Shown one piece after another: positions 59,960-64,000 of a stretch of DNA of 64,000 nt. Numbering within the stretch: the stretch's first letter is position 1; every line of letters begins with the position of its first letter. The stretch is from Armatimonadota bacterium. Lineage in GTDB: Bacteria > Armatimonadota > Fimbriimonadia > Fimbriimonadales > Fimbriimonadaceae. The stretch covers positions 62,001-126,000 of the forward strand of contig JACRPN010000022.1 in the NCBI GenBank assembly GCA_016223145.1, written 5' to 3'. Under the pieces are notes generated by a model, which saw only the letters and a list, made by a program, of their open reading frames with translations, searched no databases and was not told the origin of the DNA. The position numbers were made by a program, and so were the translations under genes.

Positions 59960-60436
59960 ATGCCATACAAGCGAAAATCATGGACCCAGAAGTGGGCCGA
60001 GGCGAAGGCCAAGCCGGGCTTCCCAATGGTCTTCGACTGCGACAAGACGCACAAACGATGGGTGGTGCCGGCGCCCTCGGAAATCGAGGAGATTGTCAAG
60101 ACGATCCCAAGGGGAAAGGTGATGCCGATCGGTGAGATCGCGGCCCAGATCATGGCCAAGCACAAGACTGAAATGTGTTGTCCGATGACCACGGGCATCT
60201 TCACATGGCTGCTTTCTTACGCAAGCTGCGAGGCCGAAGGGCTGAACGTGGCCGAGGACTGTGGCAAGAGGATCAACCCCAAGGCGGCGCACCGGGGCGT
60301 GCCCTGGTGGCGGGTGGTCAAGACCGGCGGCGAACTGAACCCCAAGTATCCCGGCGCGCCGGAGCTGCAGAAGGCGCTGCTGGAGTCGGAGGGCATCAAG
60401 GTGGTGGCGAAGGGGAAGAAGCTGGTCGTAGCGTGA
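59960..60436 (+). CDS. MGMT/ATL-like DNA-binding protein without the acceptor cysteine
   Basis: 158 aa. The AGT DNA-binding fold is visible: IPRGKVMPIGEIAAQI matches the wing/helix pattern of IPxGxVxTYGxIA, and VPWWRVVKTGGEL takes the place of the PCHRVVxxxGxL active-site motif, with Trp where Cys accepts the alkyl group. Alkyltransferase-like (ATL) proteins use Trp there and flag lesions for nucleotide-excision repair; here the motif is PWWR, not PWHR. Basic C-terminus (KVVAKGKKLVVA). CACAAT lies 6 nt before the ATG. Confidence 0.75.
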   Translation: MPYKRKSWTQKWAEAKAKPGFPMVFDCDKTHKRWVVPAPSEIEEIVKTIPRGKVMPIGEIAAQIMAKHKTEMCCPMTTGIFTWLLSYASCEAEGLNVAEDCGKRINPKAAHRGVPWWRVVKTGGELNPKYPGAPELQKALLESEGIKVVAKGKKLVVA

Positions 60437-60465
60437 TCCCAAACTGGGAGTGCTAGTTCACGTTG

Positions 60466-61491
60466 CTAGTGAGCCGCGCTCTTATGGAGCAGCTGTTCGA
60501 TCTCAGACCGAAAGGCGATGAAGTCGAGATCAGCGTCCGATCGCTGATAGGCGCCAACTTGGGCCAGCATCTCGTCTTGGTCATCGTTGAAGTAGACGCG
60601 CCACATGGCGCCAAACCAACCTTCGGACCGAGTGCTCTCGTCATCGAACTGTTCTACCAAAGTCGGCCCTGAGTTCTCCTTGCGAGTCCTTTCTCTCTTG
60701 CTCGCCTCGACCTCTCGGTAACCCACTTGCACGCGGAAGCATCGAGTTTCAGATTGATTCAAGAAGACCTCGAGCTTTGGGCCCGATTGCCTCTCCGTTT
60801 CACTGGAACGGAATTCGAGCGGCAGGGGAAAGACAAAAGTCGCGCTCGTATTGGAGGCCCAGCGACAGCCTTCGGGTGGTGAGCCCAGACTCGTAGAAAA
60901 CCTGTTCAGCATCCAGTCGTCTGGCTTCATTGCAAACGAGTCGCCTTCGATGACACCGTCACTCATTTCGTCAGGCTTGAGCCATCGGCCACGAATCCTC
61001 AGTCCGAGGCTCTTCCAGTCAGCGACGCCGATGGCGAGGCGGGCTTTTCGTTCGATCACCCATTGTTCTCCGGGCCAAAGCTCCCATTCCTGTCGATCAA
61101 AAGGACTCAGGTAGTAGGCCACATTGGAAGTTTCAAACGCCTCGCCATCCCAGGTCTCACGCCATGTGGCTGCAAGTCGTTCTCCTCGTTTTGCGACCAC
61201 GGTACGTGCTTGTCCGCAGAGGAGCAGCTTTGCGGCAGTGAGAGCATCTGCCGCGGATTCAAAGTGCCCGTGCCATTCATCGGTTTCCACAACCCACTGT
61301 TCGTCTCTATGGAGCACGGAGATCCCGGTGGGCTCGTTGTGCGCGAGGATAGACAGGACTCCGTCGTCCAACTGGACCCCAAGGTATGGGACCTTGACGA
61401 TCAGCTTATGAAGGCCGAGGGCCCTGGCAGCAGCACTCAGGTCCATCTTTGACAGATCCAATGGCTCAGGTTTCGGTCTGGGAAGCAACAT
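60466..61491 (-). CDS. hypothetical protein
   Basis: 341 aa, no signal or membrane segment; Trp- and charge-rich (DEQWVVETDEWHGHFES; WELWPGEQWVIERKARLAIGV; GWFGAMWRVYFNDDQDEML). No family recognised. AGGAG 7 nt before the ATG; 9 bp behind the DUF1697 gene on the same strand. Lower GC than the window average, as are its two partners, which suggests a laterally acquired trio. Confidence 0.7.
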   Translation of the reverse strand: MLLPRPKPEPLDLSKMDLSAAARALGLHKLIVKVPYLGVQLDDGVLSILAHNEPTGISVLHRDEQWVVETDEWHGHFESAADALTAAKLLLCGQARTVVAKRGERLAATWRETWDGEAFETSNVAYYLSPFDRQEWELWPGEQWVIERKARLAIGVADWKSLGLRIRGRWLKPDEMSDGVIEGDSFAMKPDDWMLNRFSTSLGSPPEGCRWASNTSATFVFPLPLEFRSSETERQSGPKLEVFLNQSETRCFRVQVGYREVEASKRERTRKENSGPTLVEQFDDESTRSEGWFGAMWRVYFNDDQDEMLAQVGAYQRSDADLDFIAFRSEIEQLLHKSAAH

Positions 61492-61500
61492 CTGTGACTC

Positions 61501-62028
61501 CTACCCCACCTTCTCTATAAAGTCCTCGACCACGTTCCACCAACGCATCGTGGCCGGGGTACGTATGGGGCCGGAGGCGAGCTTTCGGAGGTCGATGTTA
61601 AGCGGTACTCCCCGGCGGACGACCGCATAGAGAACCTCGGGCTCAGTCCCCACGATTGACCAATCGCCCTGATCTCCAAGGGCGGCGGCATGATTCTCCA
61701 GTGGGTTGCGCAGGAAGATGGCCATGCTGCGGTCTCTCTCAGTCACCTTGCCTTCGAAGGGTCTGGAGTCGACGAGTTGCTTGAGCCGGTCCCAGGAGAG
61801 CGGCACTGCGATCGGTTCCTTGAGGCCATAGACGGACAGGGCGTGTTCGACGACCCCCGCTGCGATTTCCGGCTCATGCTTCGTCTCAATTCGCACGTTT
61901 CCCGACTGCAAGAAGGTGGATGCCTTGCCAAGGCGCGTCTTCTCGATCACCTCGATGAGCTCCGCCATCGTGATGCGGTTGTGCTTTCCGACGTTGATGG
62001 CTCTTAAGAACAGTGCGCAAGGGCTCAA
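61501..62028 (-). CDS. DUF1697 protein
   Basis: 175 aa from a TTG at 62028 with AAAGGAG 6 nt upstream. DUF1697 features: ALFLRAINVGKHNRITMAEL near the N-terminus (family ALLRGINVGG), FLQSGNVRIE, and the C-terminal PATMRWWNVVEDF (family RNWNTV). Function unknown. Located 17 bp after the DinB-family gene. Confidence 0.88.
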   Translation of the reverse strand: MSPCALFLRAINVGKHNRITMAELIEVIEKTRLGKASTFLQSGNVRIETKHEPEIAAGVVEHALSVYGLKEPIAVPLSWDRLKQLVDSRPFEGKVTERDRSMAIFLRNPLENHAAALGDQGDWSIVGTEPEVLYAVVRRGVPLNIDLRKLASGPIRTPATMRWWNVVEDFIEKVG

Positions 62029-62045
62029 TTCAGGCTCCTTTGAAA

Positions 62046-62531
62046 TCACCACTTGTAAGGGTTGTCGCCACGGGACCAAAGGTAAGAGACGAGTTGCCCG
62101 GTGTGATACCACTCATGTTGGGCGAGGCTGCGCAAGGCCTCGGCACGCGGCGTGAATGGCTGGCGGAGAGACTCGAACCACCGCTCGGGGAATGGGAATG
62201 GCTGTTCGAGTTCCTCGGCGGTCAAAGAGTCGATGTACTCAAGCGTCTGCATCCGGGTGTCTGCAAGAGCCTGCTTGAGCCCTTCGATCGTCTGAGATCG
62301 GCTGCCGAAGTCCCCAGCCTCTTCGTAGCTTAGTTTCTTCTGGTCGGTGATCCAGGTCATCAGTTGCCGCTCGGTGGCGCCGATTTCGATGAGCTGGCCG
62401 CGCACGGTGCGCATGCCTGGGGTAGGCGCCCAATCAAGGTCGGCATCCGAGAGTCTGGAGATGGCCTCATCGAGGTCCTCGCGGACGAGGGCGAGCCGGG
62501 CTTTGAGGAGGTCGTGAAGGGTCTGGTTCAT
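62046..62531 (-). CDS. DinB-like/DUF664 metal-binding four-helix protein
   Basis: 161 aa. Four-helix bundle with RLSDADLDWAP (family LxxEDLxwRP), GATERQLMTW where the first metal His is replaced by the ATERQ sequence, and a final HEWYHTGQLVSYL carrying two metal-ligand histidines (family HExYHxGQ). Members include bacillithiol/mycothiol transferases and thiol-dependent enzymes; role here unknown. First gene of the three-gene unit. Confidence 0.85.
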   Translation of the reverse strand: MNQTLHDLLKARLALVREDLDEAISRLSDADLDWAPTPGMRTVRGQLIEIGATERQLMTWITDQKKLSYEEAGDFGSRSQTIEGLKQALADTRMQTLEYIDSLTAEELEQPFPFPERWFESLRQPFTPRAEALRSLAQHEWYHTGQLVSYLWSRGDNPYKW

Positions 62532-62701
62532 TGGTTAGGGGATTATCCTCTATCTATGCCCACTGGGGGAGCAGGAAAGCAGCCGCCGGTTCTGTGCCAG
62601 CGCCTAATGGGGGCTTTCACGCAGGGAGCGCGGAGATGCACAGAGTTTATCCTCACCCGGTTCGCTACGCTGACCGGTCTCTCCCTGTATGGGCGAGGTG
62701 G

Positions 62702-62802
62702 TCTCCCACCCTCCCGACTTCGTTCCCCTCGCTTCGCTCGGTGGGATCTGCGACAACCCCTCCCTCAGTTTCCACCAGAGCGAAAACCAAGGGAGGGGCT
62801 AT
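62702..62802 (+). repeat. dispersed palindromic element, copy 9 (extended form)
   Basis: Left module identical in layout to the copy at 52.9 kb, then CAACCCCTCCCT, loop CAGTTTCCACCAGAGCGAA, and AGGGAGGGGCT. It runs into the glnS stop codon, so the 3' end of glnS abuts or is derived from the element. Confidence 0.85.
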
Positions 62803-64000
62803 CCCCCTCCCGCTTTCTGGATGTTTGCCCAGGCGTCGCGGAGAGTCGCTGTTCGGTTGAAGACGAGGTTGCCGGGAGATGAGTCCTTGTCCACGCAAAA
62901 GTAGCCCATGCGCTCGAACTGGTACCGAGTGCCCGCCGGTGCATCCTTGACGCTGGGCTCGACGAACGCCTGCACCACTTTCAGCGAGTTCGGGTTCAAG
63001 TTGTCCAGATAGCTGCCGCCTTCGGGCGCCTCGTCGGGGTTCGGCTTGCGGAACAGGTGGTCGTAAAGCCGGACCTCCGCCTTCACCGCCGTCTCCGCAG
63101 CCACCCAGTGCATCGTCGCCTTGACCTTGCGTCCATCTGGGGCATCGCCGCCCTTGGTGGCCGGGTCATAGGTGCAGCGCAGTTCCGCGATCTCGCCGCT
63201 GGCGTCCTTGACGACCTCTTGGCAGGTGATGAAGTACGCATAGCGGAGACGAACCTCGCGCCCTGGGGCGAGGCGGAAGAACTTGGGAGGGGGCTCCTCC
63301 ATGAAGTCCTCGCGCTCGATGTAAAGCTCGCGCCCAAACGGGACCTTGCGCGTCCCGGCTTCGGGGTCCTCGGGGTTATTGACCGCGTCCATCTCTTCGA
63401 TCTGGCCCTCGGGAAAGTTGGTGATGACGACCCTCAGCGGGTTCAGGACGCCCATCACCCGGCTCGCGTGCTTATTCAGGTCCTCGCGGACGCAATCCTC
63501 GAGTACATGCGCCTCGATCACGCTGTCGGCTTTGGTCAAACCCACGCGAGTCACAAATTCCTTAATCGCCTCGGGCGTGTAGCCGCGACGGCGCATCGCC
63601 ACAAGTGTGGGCAAGCGCGGGTCGTCGTAACCGGACACGTGGCCGCCGTTCACCAATTCGATGAAGCGGCGCTTGCTCATGACGGTGTAGGTGATATTGA
63701 GCCTGGGGAACTCGATCTGCCTGGGATGGTAGATGCCTAGCTCGTCGAGGAACCAGTCGTAGAGTGGACGGTGGATGACGTATTCGAGCGAGCATAGCGA
63801 GTGGGTGACGCCCTCGATCGAGTCCTCTAGGCCGTGCGCCCAGTCGTACATGGGATACACGCACCACTTGCCCCCCTGGCGGTGGTGCTCAGCGTGGAGG
63901 ATTCGATACATCACAGGGTCCCGCATGACCAGGTTGGGGCTTGCCATGTCGATCTTCGCGCGAAGCGTCCGAGTTCCATCCGGGAACTCCCCGTCCTTCA
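62799..64000 (-). CDS. glnS: glutaminyl-tRNA synthetase, 5' end beyond window
   Basis: About 400 residues shown; the frame is open to base 64000. GlnRS features: [54 protein letters not shown] (the class I MSK signature), [21 protein letters not shown], then the C-terminal anticodon-binding beta barrels to RLRYAYFI and [11 protein letters not shown]. The enzyme indicates direct Gln-tRNA charging, with tRNA-Gln(CUG) nearby. It ends in KAGGG within a GGGAGGGG hairpin. Confidence 0.97.
   Translation of the reverse strand, partial: KDGEFPDGTRTLRAKIDMASPNLVMRDPVMYRILHAEHHRQGGKWCVYPMYDWAHGLEDSIEGVTHSLCSLEYVIHRPLYDWFLDELGIYHPRQIEFPRLNITYTVMSKRRFIELVNGGHVSGYDDPRLPTLVAMRRRGYTPEAIKEFVTRVGLTKADSVIEAHVLEDCVREDLNKHASRVMGVLNPLRVVITNFPEGQIEEMDAVNNPEDPEAGTRKVPFGRELYIEREDFMEEPPPKFFRLAPGREVRLRYAYFITCQEVVKDASGEIAELRCTYDPATKGGDAPDGRKVKATMHWVAAETAVKAEVRLYDHLFRKPNPDEAPEGGSYLDNLNPNSLKVVQAFVEPSVKDAPAGTRYQFERMGYFCVDKDSSPGNLVFNRTATLRDAWANIQKAGGG

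Noticed and set aside
62532-62798. Protein-coding frame in the DinB-glnS gap
   Set aside because: It is composed of the extended palindromic element and flanking sequence and is read in several frames without any family signal.

Overview
This is 64 kb of chromosome from a GC-rich, motile, diderm bacterium. Evidence for the cell type: a Kdo transferase (waaA) implies lipopolysaccharide, there is a flagellar basal-body operon, an MreBCD rod-shape cluster, an envelope-stress operon (ECF sigma, zinc anti-sigma, RseB-like, DegP), and many lipoproteins next to lgt. A large DUF1800 protein, a RemA/DUF370 regulator, GlnRS with tRNA-Gln, and dense small palindromic repeats together suggest Armatimonadota (Fimbriimonadia-like). 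That assignment is an inference; no rRNA or other firm marker lies in the window.

Layout. 0-4.1 kb: 3' part of tgt, a small lipoprotein, a GH57 alpha-glucan enzyme and a LolA-like lipoprotein. 4.3-8.2 kb: sigma/anti-sigma/RseB-like/DegP operon. 8.2-13.6 kb: Fur-family regulator, a 64-aa basic protein, DUF1800, and rpsO-pnp. 13.6-14.2 kb: a six-copy 53-bp tandem array. 14.2-23.0 kb: one long minus-strand operon, gcvT-flgB-flgC-orf-fliE-fliF-fliG-fliH-fliI-fliJ-transglycosylase-motE. 23.4-25.7 kb: purC-waaA. 26.1-30.3 kb: a minus-strand operon of an HTH regulator, two TPR proteins and a PilZ protein, behind a consensus promoter overlapped by two palindromic operators. 30.4-31.2 kb: an unusual SDR. 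31.7-35.6 kb: remA-mreB-mreC-mreD-gdhA. 36.4-41.1 kb: pyrG, then pyrR-pyrB-pyrC. 41.2-43.1 kb: lipoprotein, lgt and a Lys/Ala-rich small protein. 43.1-45.2 kb: a less GC-rich pair, one frameshifted (transglutaminase-like). 45.3-53 kb: asnS, two ABC proteins, an Ig-like membrane protein and purH. 53.1-57.7 kb: UbiA-type prenyltransferase, a YcxB-like protein, amine oxidase and amidohydrolase. 57.9-64 kb: UDP-xylose synthase-like epimerase, tRNA-Gln(CUG), an ATL-like protein, DinB/DUF1697/unknown operon, and glnS running off the end.

Two properties recur across the whole window. First, short repeats are everywhere, both between genes and in frame inside conserved genes. One family is a hairpin with arms of the type AACCCCTCCCT/AGGGAGGGG. 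Others are 7-10 bp microsatellites and a GCAGG-CACGGAA-CCTGC hairpin whose arms covary. Insertions of this kind interrupt tgt, the GH57 gene, asnS, the amine oxidase and the amidohydrolase without breaking the frame. Second, many first-in-transcript genes have a -10-like hexamer (TATACT, TAAACT, CATAAT, TATCAT) exactly 6 nt before the start codon and no Shine-Dalgarno sequence, which points to leaderless mRNAs.

Several enzymes lack family-defining residues: Tgt has no zinc cysteines, PyrC has lost three active-site residues, the SDR lacks Tyr-x-x-x-Lys, and the MGMT-like protein lacks the alkyl-acceptor cysteine. Starts, folds and functions are read from sequence and remembered family motifs only; no searches were run.
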